Origin: Vibrio algivorus
GTDB lineage: Bacteria > Pseudomonadota > Gammaproteobacteria > Enterobacterales > Vibrionaceae
Reading direction: 5' to 3'
DNA: 64,000 bases
Assembly: GCF_002218005.2 (NCBI RefSeq)
Contig: NZ_AP018678.1
Coordinates: 1,922,001-1,986,000, forward strand
The notes under the pieces are model-generated. The model did not search any database. It worked only from the letters and a program-made list of their open reading frames with translations, and had not been told where the DNA came from. Positions 8,662 to 17,403 of the stretch are shown here, one piece after another; position 1 is the first letter of the stretch; each line of letters begins with the position of its first letter. The translations under genes and the position numbers were made by a program.

Positions 8662-9531
8662 CTACAAAACTGAGAGTGGTATTAACTCTAGACCTAATAC
8701 TGAACTAAACGCCATCACTACAAGTAACGAAGTTTTAAATACAGATTTAGACCATTGAATGTAATTTGATTCATCCATACTTCTAAAGGTTACCTTTGAC
8801 CATGCAAAACAAGATAATGCCGCCACCGCTAAATATTCATAACCGGTATGTCCGAAAGTATATAAGCCAAAAGCAACTAGAGAGAACGCAACCACGTATG
8901 CCATCATATGTTGACGAGCACGCTGAATCCCTTTCACCACAGGTAGTACTGGAATGCCAGCTTCTTCGTAGTCTTGCATTCTGAACATAGCAATTGCATA
9001 CGAATGGGGCATTTGCCATAAACAAAACAAGCTAAACAACAATACTGCTTCAAAGCTGATGTAATTAGTCACGGCTAGATAGCCGACCAGAGGTGGAATC
9101 GCCCCCGATACACTGCCTACTAAAGTGCCATATACCGAGGTGCGCTTGTACCACATGGTGTAAAAGAACACGTAAAACACATAACCTAGTAACACCATCA
9201 CTGCTGACAATGGGTTAGCCATTTTATAAAGTAACCCCGTACCTGCCAGTAACATTACTAAGGCGTAAAGAAAGGCGTGATCGACCTTGATTCCACCTTG
9301 CACCATGGTGCGATTTTGAGTACGTGACATTTTAAAATCGATATCGCGATCAAAAATGTTATTAATTACACAGCCAGATGCAATGACTAACGCCACACCT
9401 AACATAGTGAATAACAACAAACTCAATGTGACAGGCTCTGATTTAGCCGCTAAAAAATAGCCAGCTAAAACAGAGATTAAGTTGCCAACAATAATGCCGG
9501 GTTTGGTTATCGATAGGTATTCTTTTAACAT
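8662..9531 (-). CDS. cyoE: Protoheme IX farnesyltransferase (heme O synthase)
   Basis: Polytopic membrane enzyme of 289 residues that adds a farnesyl group to heme B to make heme O for the bo3 oxidase. It has the UbiA-family Asp motifs: NNIFDRDIDFKMSRT near residue 70 and a second Asp-rich loop later. The N-terminus MLKEYLSITKPGIIVGN aligns with E. coli CyoE. I chose ATG 9531, 8 bp after the cyoD stop, over the ATG 13 codons upstream that lies inside cyoD. Last gene of cyoABCDE. Confidence 0.95.
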   Translation of the reverse strand: MLKEYLSITKPGIIVGNLISVLAGYFLAAKSEPVTLSLLLFTMLGVALVIASGCVINNIFDRDIDFKMSRTQNRTMVQGGIKVDHAFLYALVMLLAGTGLLYKMANPLSAVMVLLGYVFYVFFYTMWYKRTSVYGTLVGSVSGAIPPLVGYLAVTNYISFEAVLLFSLFCLWQMPHSYAIAMFRMQDYEEAGIPVLPVVKGIQRARQHMMAYVVAFSLVAFGLYTFGHTGYEYLAVAALSCFAWSKVTFRSMDESNYIQWSKSVFKTSLLVVMAFSSVLGLELIPLSVL

Positions 9532-9539
9532 CAGTAGAC

Positions 9540-9866
9540 CTACATCATCATATTGTGGTTCAAGTTCCACATGATCCAGATCGAGCCTGCGATGACAATG
9601 AAGACAATCACGGCAGTAAACGCAAAAGAAAGCGCGTTAAATCGACCTTTCTCAGAGCTATCCATATGTAAGAAATACACCAGATGAACCAGCAATTGCA
9701 GCACTGCGGTAATGATCAAAATTTCAATGGTCGTCTCACGAGACAGCACCCCAGTATACGCAAAATAAAATGGAATGATGGTCAACACCAATGAAGCAAT
9801 AAAGCCTATAATGTAACCTTTAGCGCCTGAATCTTGATGTTCTTTTGATACAGATGAATGAGACAT
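9540..9866 (-). CDS. cyoD: Cytochrome bo3 ubiquinol oxidase subunit IV
   Basis: Small membrane subunit of 108 residues with three predicted helices; it helps assemble the CuB site of subunit I. SIWIMWNLNHNMMM at the C-terminus is nearly identical to E. coli CyoD. The ATG at 9866 overlaps the cyoC stop by one base (TAATG) and follows GGGGGTGA, so translation is likely coupled. Longer reading frames upstream lie inside cyoC and were rejected. Confidence 0.96.
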   Translation of the reverse strand: MSHSSVSKEHQDSGAKGYIIGFIASLVLTIIPFYFAYTGVLSRETTIEILIITAVLQLLVHLVYFLHMDSSEKGRFNALSFAFTAVIVFIVIAGSIWIMWNLNHNMMM

Positions 9867-10477
9867 TAGATCACCCCCAATAAGTACACGATAGTGAATA
9901 CACAAATCCAAACGATATCTAAGAAGTGCCAGAATAGGCTTAAGCAATAAAACCGACCTTTCATTAAATCATTCAGACCTTTCGTGCTTAATTGGAAGTA
10001 ACATACTGACAACCAAATTAAACCAAAAGTAACGTGTAGTCCGTGTGTACCGACTAAAGTAAAGAATGCCGATAAAAACGCACTACGCTGTGGTCCAAAC
10101 CCTTCTGCAATCAAATGATGGAATTCATATACTTCCATCGCAATAAAGCCTAGACCAAGTAAAGCGGTGATTAACAACCAACGCTTTAAACCAGCAACAT
10201 CTTCACGTTTCATCGCAATAATGCCAAAACCAAATGTGATACTACTTAAAAGCAGCAACATGGTTTCAACAAACACAAATGGTAATTCAAAAATATCTTT
10301 ACCTGTTGGACCACCAGCCGTGGCATTAACAAGTACCGCATAAGTGGCAAATAACGAGCCAAATAAAATGCAATCACTCATTAGGTAAATCCAGAAGCCA
10401 TATTGCTTCATTTCATTTGCGTCATGATGATCGTGATCATCATGATGACCATGCTCAACCGCAGTATTAGCGTGCAT
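9866..10477 (-). CDS. cyoC: Cytochrome bo3 ubiquinol oxidase subunit III
   Basis: Subunit of 203 residues with five predicted membrane helices, matching E. coli CyoC (204). It has a His/Asp-rich N-terminus (EHGHHDDHDHHDANEMKQYG), then FWIYLMSDCILFGSLFATY and GTHGLHVTFGLIW, typical of heme-copper oxidase subunit III. ATG 10477 has GGAGG 6 nt upstream and lies 11 nt inside the end of cyoB, which supports it over the ATG 49 codons upstream. Confidence 0.96.
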   Translation of the reverse strand: MHANTAVEHGHHDDHDHHDANEMKQYGFWIYLMSDCILFGSLFATYAVLVNATAGGPTGKDIFELPFVFVETMLLLLSSITFGFGIIAMKREDVAGLKRWLLITALLGLGFIAMEVYEFHHLIAEGFGPQRSAFLSAFFTLVGTHGLHVTFGLIWLSVCYFQLSTKGLNDLMKGRFYCLSLFWHFLDIVWICVFTIVYLLGVI

Positions 10478-12527
10478 AATCAACCTCCATATCTTCATCA
10501 TCCGCTGGTGTATTAGTTTGCTGAGCTTTTGCTTTACGAAGCTGCTCTTTATTAGCTTGTTCAATCGCTTTAATTTCTTCAACTGATACGTAGTAATCAC
10601 GGTCTTCATTGAAGCTATGAACAATAGAAGTCACGATAATTCCAACGAAACCAACTGCGGCTAACCACCACATATACCAGATCATGGCAAAACCAAAGAT
10701 CAGGGCAAAACCAGAAATATACATACCCGTTGCGGTATTTTTAGGCATATGAATTGGAGAATATTCTTCCTTCTCTGACAATGTAGCTTCCATGCCTGCT
10801 TCACCACGTTGCTTTTGATACCAGAAGGCATCAATTTCATCGCCTTTAGGAATTTTGGCAAAGTTATAAAATGGCGGAGGAGATGATGTCGACCACTCAA
10901 GAGTACGGGCATCCCACGGGTCACCAGTGAGATCGCGGTTTTGTTCACGGTCACGTACACTGACAATAAATTGAGTGGCTTGACACAAAACACCACAGAA
11001 AATGATGAAAGTACCAAATGCTGCCGTTGCTAGTAGTGGGAAGTATTCAGGGTCAATGTGCTGGCTCAAACGACGAGTCATACCCATAAAGCCAAGTGCA
11101 TACAGTGGAATAAAGGCAAATAAGAAACCAATAATCCAACACCAAAATGCACGCTTACCCCAAGTTTCATTCAAAGTGAAACCTGTCGCTTTCGGGAACC
11201 AGTAAGTCACACCAGCAAAGCAACCAAATACCACACCGCCAATAATCACGTTATGGAAGTGAGCGATCAGGAATAAGCTGTTATGCAATACAAAATCTGC
11301 TCCCGGAACGGCCATCAATACCCCTGTCATACCACCAACGGTAAAGGTGATAAGAAAGCCAATTGTCCAAAGCATTGGAGAGGTAAACTCAACGCGGCCA
11401 CGGTACATAGTAAATAACCAGTTGAAGATCTTAACTCCGGTTGGAATTGAGATAATCATGGTGGCAATACCAAAGAAGGCGTTTACATTCGCACCAGATC
11501 CCATAGTAAAGAAGTGATGCAGCCAAACTACAAAGGCCAAAATAGTGATCACGACCGTTGCCCACACCAACGAGGTATAACCAAACAATTTCTTACGAGA
11601 GAAAGTCGCCACCACTTCTGAATACACACCGAATATCGGTAGTACTAAGATGTAAACTTCTGGATGTCCCCATGCCCAAATAAGGTTGACGTACATCATC
11701 ATGTTGCCACCCATATCATTAGTAAAGAAATGGGTACCGATGTAGCGATCAAGCGTTAATAACGCAATAGTCACAGTCAAAATAGGAAAAGAGATGATAA
11801 TTAAAATGTTGGCGCACAATGAAGCCCAAGTGAACACAGGCATCTTCATCATAGGCATAGATGGTGTACGCATACGCATAATAGTGGTAAAGAAGTTTAC
11901 CCCAGATAACGTGGTACCCACACCGGATATTTGTAGTGCCCAAATCCAGTAATCGACACCGGTTCCAGGACTCGCTTGAATGCCAGATAACGGTGGGTAC
12001 GCTAACCAACCAGTACGGGCAAACTCACCTACCCCTAACGAAACGTTAGTTAATATCACACCCACAACGAACAACCAGAAACTCAAATTGTTCAAATATG
12101 GGAATGCCACATCACGAGCACCAATTTGTAGCGGCACAACAATGTTCATCAAACCAATGATAAGTGGCATAGCAACGAAGAAAATCATGATCACGCCGTG
12201 AGCACTAAAGATTTGGTCATAGTGCTCCGGTGGCAAATAGCCTGCATCTCCTGCTGAAGAAAGCAATTGCTGGCTACGCATCATTACTGCATCCGAGAAA
12301 CCTCGAATCAACATAATTAATGCCACTGCAATATACATAAAACCAATTTTCTTATGATCGATAGAAGTGAACCATTCCGACCATAAATACTGCCATTTCC
12401 CGTAATAAGTAATAGCTGAAACTAACGCAAGTCCAACCAACGCGATAACGGCCAATGTCACCACAATAATGGGTTCATGGTATGGCACGCTGTCGAGGGA
12501 AAGTCTTCCAAATATACTTCCAAACAT
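10467..12527 (-). CDS. cyoB: Cytochrome bo3 ubiquinol oxidase subunit I
   Basis: Catalytic subunit of 686 residues (E. coli 663) that reduces O2 to water and pumps protons in the inner membrane. The heme-copper core is visible: WAWGHPEVYILVLPIFGVYS carries the CuB histidine and the cross-linked tyrosine, VVWLHHFFTMG the two further CuB histidines, and HFHNVIIGG the heme-ligand histidines. The C-terminus is longer and acidic (PADDEDMEVDYAR). It follows cyoA by 15 bp and overlaps cyoC. Confidence 0.98.
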   Translation of the reverse strand: MFGSIFGRLSLDSVPYHEPIIVVTLAVIALVGLALVSAITYYGKWQYLWSEWFTSIDHKKIGFMYIAVALIMLIRGFSDAVMMRSQQLLSSAGDAGYLPPEHYDQIFSAHGVIMIFFVAMPLIIGLMNIVVPLQIGARDVAFPYLNNLSFWLFVVGVILTNVSLGVGEFARTGWLAYPPLSGIQASPGTGVDYWIWALQISGVGTTLSGVNFFTTIMRMRTPSMPMMKMPVFTWASLCANILIIISFPILTVTIALLTLDRYIGTHFFTNDMGGNMMMYVNLIWAWGHPEVYILVLPIFGVYSEVVATFSRKKLFGYTSLVWATVVITILAFVVWLHHFFTMGSGANVNAFFGIATMIISIPTGVKIFNWLFTMYRGRVEFTSPMLWTIGFLITFTVGGMTGVLMAVPGADFVLHNSLFLIAHFHNVIIGGVVFGCFAGVTYWFPKATGFTLNETWGKRAFWCWIIGFLFAFIPLYALGFMGMTRRLSQHIDPEYFPLLATAAFGTFIIFCGVLCQATQFIVSVRDREQNRDLTGDPWDARTLEWSTSSPPPFYNFAKIPKGDEIDAFWYQKQRGEAGMEATLSEKEEYSPIHMPKNTATGMYISGFALIFGFAMIWYMWWLAAVGFVGIIVTSIVHSFNEDRDYYVSVEEIKAIEQANKEQLRKAKAQQTNTPADDEDMEVDYAR

Positions 12528-12542
12528 AGTATTTCCTACCCT

Positions 12543-13460
12543 TTAATTTTGTGCCATGTCCATATGATGCCCTTCACTCATCCCTTTTTCTGATGAGTTC
12601 AGAGAACCTTTGTACTGCTTCACCACATCGGCAAACAAATGCTCTGGAACACTGGAGTAATAAGTCACCGGCACGTTTTCACTTGGTTTTGCAAGCTGAC
12701 GATAACCATCAAAGTCATTCATCACTAAAGCATTCTTATTGGCTTTAACACTCTTCACCCAGTCATTAAATTGTTCAGGTGTATCAGTAACATGAGCTGT
12801 AAATTTCATTCCAGAGAAGCCTGCACCACTGTAACTAGCCGAGATACCCTTGTAATCATTCGCTTCGTTAGCCATTAAATGAACACTGGTCATCATCCCT
12901 GGCATCGCATAAATCTGACTGCCAAGGCGAGGAATAAAGAAAGAGTTCATAATGTTGTCTGAAGTGACTTTAAACTTAACCGGAATATCTTTAGGAAAAG
13001 CCACGTAATTGACCGTTGCAATGTGCTGATCGGGATAAATAAATAACCATTTCCAGTCTAAAGAAACGACTTCAATGGTCATATGGTCAACATCACTCAC
13101 TAACGGTTTAGATTGTTCTAATTCGTGAGTGGTACGCCAAGTGATCGTGCCTAAAATAGCGATAATAATAATTGGAACCGTCCATACCACTATTTCAATC
13201 TTGGTTGAATGTGCCCATTCCGGATCGTATTTTTCATCTGTATTGCTAGCGCGATACTTATATGAAAAAAAGACTGTCATTAAGATCACAGGAATAACAA
13301 CAATCAGCATCAGCAATAACGCTGTAATAATCAGCTCTTTTTCTTGAATACCTATGACCCCTTTAGGATCAAGCAAAGCAGATTTGCACCCTGATAAGAG
13401 TAGAGCTGCAATAAACATCCCTCCTCTAACCAAGAGGCTTCTATATCTTGAGGCTTCCAT
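12543..13460 (-). CDS. cyoA: Cytochrome bo3 ubiquinol oxidase subunit II (lipoprotein)
   Basis: Subunit of 305 residues (E. coli 315), with a lipoprotein signal ending in LLLSGC, two membrane helices and a periplasmic cupredoxin domain. As in quinol oxidases, the CuA ligands of cytochrome c oxidase are not seen; DWKWLFIYPDQ and IPRLGSQIYAMPGM are the CyoA signatures. The C-terminal tail ends GHHMDMAQN. First gene of cyoABCDE; the promoter must lie in the 810-bp AT-rich gap upstream, where ArcA- or Fur-type control could be sought. Confidence 0.96.
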   Translation of the reverse strand: MEASRYRSLLVRGGMFIAALLLSGCKSALLDPKGVIGIQEKELIITALLLMLIVVIPVILMTVFFSYKYRASNTDEKYDPEWAHSTKIEIVVWTVPIIIIAILGTITWRTTHELEQSKPLVSDVDHMTIEVVSLDWKWLFIYPDQHIATVNYVAFPKDIPVKFKVTSDNIMNSFFIPRLGSQIYAMPGMMTSVHLMANEANDYKGISASYSGAGFSGMKFTAHVTDTPEQFNDWVKSVKANKNALVMNDFDGYRQLAKPSENVPVTYYSSVPEHLFADVVKQYKGSLNSSEKGMSEGHHMDMAQN

Positions 13461-14270
13461 TCTAATTCTCGATGTTTAAGGGTTGCTGTCACATTGTGGA
13501 TATAAAGGAAACAACCGAGTGGTAAACAACGCAGTTTTATTAGTCAATTAACGCATTTAGCGACTTTTTAGCTAACATTTACTGCTTTTTTTTTAATTTT
13601 ATTGTTTCACGTATATATTTTGCCCCCACCTTAAAGAAACAAAATGCACACATTTAAAAACAACAAATCACACCAAATAAAATCAAAATATTACATTTAA
13701 AAATATCTAGTTACATTTAGACCATTATGCTTACATAAACACAACAACTCACTACTCAAAAATGAAAACTAACTTCTCAAAAGTGATAGGTTAAATTCAG
13801 GAATAGAAGTTTTAGCCAAATAAAAAATGTGCAGAAAAACCAAGAGAAGAAAAATGAGAAAAGAAAAAACAACCACCACTTACCGAATGTTAGCGTCTAT
13901 ATCATGAATTTTATAGACAACATTCAATAATAAAAACTGACTTCCGATTAACAAAATAAAGAAAACAATTCGAAGTGGTGACTAAAAAATAGAGGGCAAT
14001 GACGCAGTTTACTATAAGGGAGGATTAACAATCGGTATTTATAAAGAATAAAATCTATCTCAAAACCTTAAAATCATTCACCACATCAATAACAAAAACA
14101 CATCAACCAATAACATAAATACTTTAAAATTGAAAGTGTTAACCACATTCAATTTATTCGACTTTGGTCTTAGTTTTCTATATAAAGAATGTTAGCTTCA
14201 TGTAAACACATATATAAAATGTGGTTTTATAATGTAAATGGATTGCTGTATTTTGCTTAGGAGTTAGCTA
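13461..14270. other. 810-bp AT-rich gap between divergent cyoA and the BCCT gene
   Basis: No ORF with coding character. It holds an inverted repeat GTCTATA/TATAGAC (13895-13901 and 13912-13918) that extends with a bulge to AATGTT/AACATT, and a near-palindrome around GTTAAC at 14131-14151. The 10-mer GAATGTTAGC occurs twice (about 13885 and 14187). A purine-rich stretch lies near 13830-13875. The region must hold two divergent promoters; a small RNA cannot be excluded. Confidence 0.5.
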
Positions 14271-16220
14271 ATGAACACGCAAAAAAATTCTTTTTCACTC
14301 ATAGATAAACCCACCTTCTTCGGTGCGATTATCGTTCTTTTATGTGCCGTCATCCCTTTGATTATTTTCCCTGAAGAAGGAGAAAAATGGGTTGCACTGG
14401 CCAAAACATTTATGACAGATAAGGTTGGGGCACTTTATCTAATTCTTGGCCTTGCCTCTTTCTTCTTTATGATTTACATCATTTTTTCAGACATTGGCCA
14501 AATCAAACTTGGTGACCCCGATGAAGAACCAGAGTTCAAAACTGCATCTTGGGCTGCCATGCTATTTTGTGGTGGTATCGGTGCCAGTATTTTATATTGG
14601 GGTACTATCGAGTGGGCATTTTATTATCAAAACCCACCATTTCAATTAACACCAGGAAGCGAAGAAGCGGTCCGTTGGGCGGCGACTTATGGCATTTTTC
14701 ACTGGGGTCCAATCGCTTGGTCTATTTACCTAGTACCGGCTATTCCAATTGCATACTTCTTCTATGTTCGTAAACAACCAGTTTTAAAGGTTTCAGCAGC
14801 ACTGATGCCTATCATTGGTGAAAAACGCGCTCAAGGAGGTTTAGGCAAAACCATTGACGTTATGTTTATCTTTGGTTTACTAGGCGGTGGTGCGACGACA
14901 CTAGGCTTAGCATCACCATTGATTACCGAAGGTCTACATCACTTATTTGGTACACCGAAAACAACTGGTATACAACTAATGGTTTTATTAGTTTGTACTA
15001 TGATTTTTGCTTATTCTGCTTATGCTGGAATGTCAAAAGGGATCCAATTACTCAGTAATATAAACTTCTGGGGAGCTTTAGCATTATTGATTTTCATCTT
15101 TGCGGTTGGGCCAACAACTTTCTTACTTGAAACGGGTTTGGATTCTTTAGGAAGAATGCTATCAAACTTTTTTGTCATGGCCTCTTGGGCTGAACCTTTT
15201 GGTGGTTACGGCTCGTTTGAGAATACCCACTTCCCACAAGATTGGACTATTTTCTACTGGGCGTGGTGGCTAGTATTTGCACCAAGCATGGGCTTATTCA
15301 TTGCACGTATTTCTCGCGGCCGTACGATTAAACAAATGGTTGCTGGCTCAGTGTTCTTTGGCTCTTTAGGTTGCTTCTTATTCTTCATGGTTCTAGGTAA
15401 CTTTGGTTTATCACTTCAGCTATCTGGCCAATTAGATGTTATCAGTGTCTTAAATGCTCAAGGTACAACTGCGGCTATCTTTGCAATATTAGATCAACTA
15501 CCAATGAGCACTTTGGTTATCGTGGTCTTTACTGCGCTATGTATCATCTTTACTGCAACAACTTTTGATTCGATTTCTTATATCCTAGCTTCTGTTGTGC
15601 AAAATGATGTTACTGAAGAACCAATGCGTTGGAACCGTTTATTCTGGGCATTTACCCTATCATTCATGCCATCGGTATTGATGTTCATGGGCGGCCTAGC
15701 GACACTACAAACCGCTTCAATTGTGGCTGGTATTCCACTGATTGCCATTTCTGCAATGTTAATGATGTCTACCGTTAAAGCTGCCAACTTCGACCTAGCA
15801 AACCAAGAAGGTTACGAAGATCCAGTGATCAACATTGAAGACTTACCTGAGGTCGATCCTTGGTCTACTGAAGGTGTCGCACTGGCTAAATTTGAAGAGC
15901 TAAAAGCAACCGCTATTGAAGCTGCCGATGATGAACGTCAAGCACTGAAAGCGATTTGGAAACTGAGAAAGCAAATCCGTGAAGAAGCATTAACCTATGG
16001 TGATAATGGTCTTGAGCTTGGTGATATTCCGGCTGAACTACAGAAGCAGCTAGATACCCTAACAACTGAAGCAATGGCCGCTAAAGAAGTGAAACTTGCC
16101 GCCTCGCAAGAAGCGCAAGAGGCTCGAATTGCTTTCAATGATTTAATCAAAGAAAAACAAGAGCAAGAAGCTCAAAACGAATCTACTTCACCAACAGAAG
16201 TAGAAAAAGCAGCAAGTTAA
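14271..16220 (+). CDS. BCCT family transporter with long C-terminal coiled-coil tail
   Basis: Inner-membrane transporter of 649 residues of the betaine/choline/carnitine family. The family motif FYWAWWLVFAPSMG (about 329-341) has the first two substrate-box tryptophans but Phe at the position of the third tryptophan of BetP. The helix-3 segment GGIGASILYWGTIE (101-114) departs from the BetP GMGIG pattern and looks closer to CaiT-type proteins. After the last helix (about residue 505) comes a 130-residue charged helical tail rich in Glu, Lys and Ala. A good SD (AGGAG) precedes the ATG. Likely an osmolyte or quaternary-amine transporter; substrate unknown. Confidence 0.9.
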   Translation: MNTQKNSFSLIDKPTFFGAIIVLLCAVIPLIIFPEEGEKWVALAKTFMTDKVGALYLILGLASFFFMIYIIFSDIGQIKLGDPDEEPEFKTASWAAMLFCGGIGASILYWGTIEWAFYYQNPPFQLTPGSEEAVRWAATYGIFHWGPIAWSIYLVPAIPIAYFFYVRKQPVLKVSAALMPIIGEKRAQGGLGKTIDVMFIFGLLGGGATTLGLASPLITEGLHHLFGTPKTTGIQLMVLLVCTMIFAYSAYAGMSKGIQLLSNINFWGALALLIFIFAVGPTTFLLETGLDSLGRMLSNFFVMASWAEPFGGYGSFENTHFPQDWTIFYWAWWLVFAPSMGLFIARISRGRTIKQMVAGSVFFGSLGCFLFFMVLGNFGLSLQLSGQLDVISVLNAQGTTAAIFAILDQLPMSTLVIVVFTALCIIFTATTFDSISYILASVVQNDVTEEPMRWNRLFWAFTLSFMPSVLMFMGGLATLQTASIVAGIPLIAISAMLMMSTVKAANFDLANQEGYEDPVINIEDLPEVDPWSTEGVALAKFEELKATAIEAADDERQALKAIWKLRKQIREEALTYGDNGLELGDIPAELQKQLDTLTTEAMAAKEVKLAASQEAQEARIAFNDLIKEKQEQEAQNESTSPTEVEKAAS

Positions 16221-16237
16221 TATAGCTTAGATATAAG

Positions 16238-16263
16238 AAAGGGCAGATGATTCTGCCCTTTTT
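16238..16263 (+). terminator. Terminator after the BCCT gene
   Basis: Stem GGGCAGA/TCTGCCC (16241-16247 with 16252-16258), loop TGAT, then a T-run. Confidence 0.9.
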
Positions 16264-16289
16264 ATTGCGCTAAATTTATGACTCAAAAT

Positions 16290-17129
16290 TCACTTCAAAT
16301 ACTGAGCATGAAACTTTAAATGCTCATCAATAAAGCTAGCGATAAAAAAGTAACTATGATCATAGCCATCACGAAGGTTAATCTCGAATGGGTAATTCAC
16401 ATCGTTAGCCGCATTTTCCAAAAGTTGCGGTTTCAATTGCTCTTGCAAGAAATTATCAGCCAAACCTTGATCAACTTTAATCGGCGGTAGATAGGCTTCA
16501 TTGCCTTTGATTTTTTTCATCAATTCTACTGCATCGTATTTGACCCATAACGCTTGGTCATCGCCTAAATAAGCAGTCAGTGCTTTATGCCCCCACGGAC
16601 AATGCAGTGGGCTAACAATTGGGCTAAATGCAGAAATCGATTTAAATCTTGGGGCATTACGCAAACCAATCGTTAACGCGCCATGACCGCCCATCGAGTG
16701 CCCAGAGATAGCACGCTTATCCGTAACGGGAAAATGCGCTTCAATCAAAGTCGGTAACTCATAAGCAATGTAGTCATACATTTGATAATGTTTAGCCCAA
16801 GGCTCTTGAGTAGCATTAAGATAAAACCCCGCCCCTTTACCTAGGTCATAAGCTTCGTCATCCGCCACTTCGTCGCCACGAGGGCTAGTATCAGGCGCAA
16901 CAATCGCAATCCCTAGCTCTGCTGCCATCCGTTGCGCACCAGCTTTTTGCACAAAATTTTCATCGGTGCATGTTAAGCCTGATAGCCAATACAGCACCGG
17001 CACTTTTCCCTCGCTGGCTTGCGGCGGCATAAAAATCGAAAAGCGCATAGTGCAATTAAGCACTTGTGAATCATGCTCAAATTGCTGTTGTTGTCCGCCA
17101 AAACACTGATTTGAATTCAACTGTTTCAT
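16290..17129 (-). CDS. fghA: S-formylglutathione hydrolase
   Basis: Serine esterase of 279 residues (esterase D family, as FrmB/YeiG) that hydrolyses S-formylglutathione to formate and glutathione, the last step of glutathione-dependent formaldehyde removal. The nucleophile is S145 in SGHSMGGHGAL and the catalytic His is H258 in DGYDHSYFF. Downstream of frmA on the same strand; the spacer carries an ERIC-like element and a 7-bp tandem repeat that ends only about 24 bp before the ATG. Confidence 0.95.
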   Translation of the reverse strand: MKQLNSNQCFGGQQQQFEHDSQVLNCTMRFSIFMPPQASEGKVPVLYWLSGLTCTDENFVQKAGAQRMAAELGIAIVAPDTSPRGDEVADDEAYDLGKGAGFYLNATQEPWAKHYQMYDYIAYELPTLIEAHFPVTDKRAISGHSMGGHGALTIGLRNAPRFKSISAFSPIVSPLHCPWGHKALTAYLGDDQALWVKYDAVELMKKIKGNEAYLPPIKVDQGLADNFLQEQLKPQLLENAANDVNYPFEINLRDGYDHSYFFIASFIDEHLKFHAQYLK

Positions 17130-17152
17130 AAATCATCCATCTGTCATTTTTA

Positions 17153-17224
17153 CGTGTCTCGTGTCTCGTGTCTCGTGTCTCGTGTCTCGTGTCTCGTGTC
17201 TCGTGTCTCGTGTCTCGTGTCTCG
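17153..17224. repeat. Heptamer tandem repeat (CGTGTCT)10 between frmA and fghA
   Basis: Ten perfect copies of CGTGTCT plus two bases fill 72 bp. It lies in the frmA-fghA spacer, immediately upstream of fghA on its coding strand. Copy number should vary by slippage; a change would alter spacing in the fghA leader without changing protein. Comparable 7-bp tracts occur at 29846-29911 and 59724-59848. Confidence 0.95.
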
Positions 17225-17275
17225 ATAAAGATTCTACAACTGGAACACAAATGACAAGCTTTCTAATCACGATTC

Positions 17276-17403
17276 AATCTTCAAAGTAATTGAGCTTACA
17301 GCTAGGCAACAAGTAAACGACGCCCCATGAGCATAGCTTGCCTATGTGATTGGGGTGAGTGCACGCAGTAAACAACGCTGTAAGTTCAAGTACGAAGAAG
17401 ATT
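17276..17403. repeat. ERIC/IRU-like element between frmA and fghA
   Basis: A 128-bp imperfect palindrome with ends AATCTTC and GAAGATT; inner arms TTGAGCTTACAGC and GCTGTAAGTTCAA. The right half resembles enteric ERIC by eye (a TTGGGGTGAGTGCACGCAG block, then AACAACGC...AAGTTCAAGTACGA), and the length is close to the 127 bp of ERIC. The element ends inside the frmA stop codon (17402-17404). Confidence 0.7.

Noticed and set aside
17153..17224. CRISPR array
   Set aside because: The repeats are contiguous 7-bp units without spacers, and no cas genes are present.
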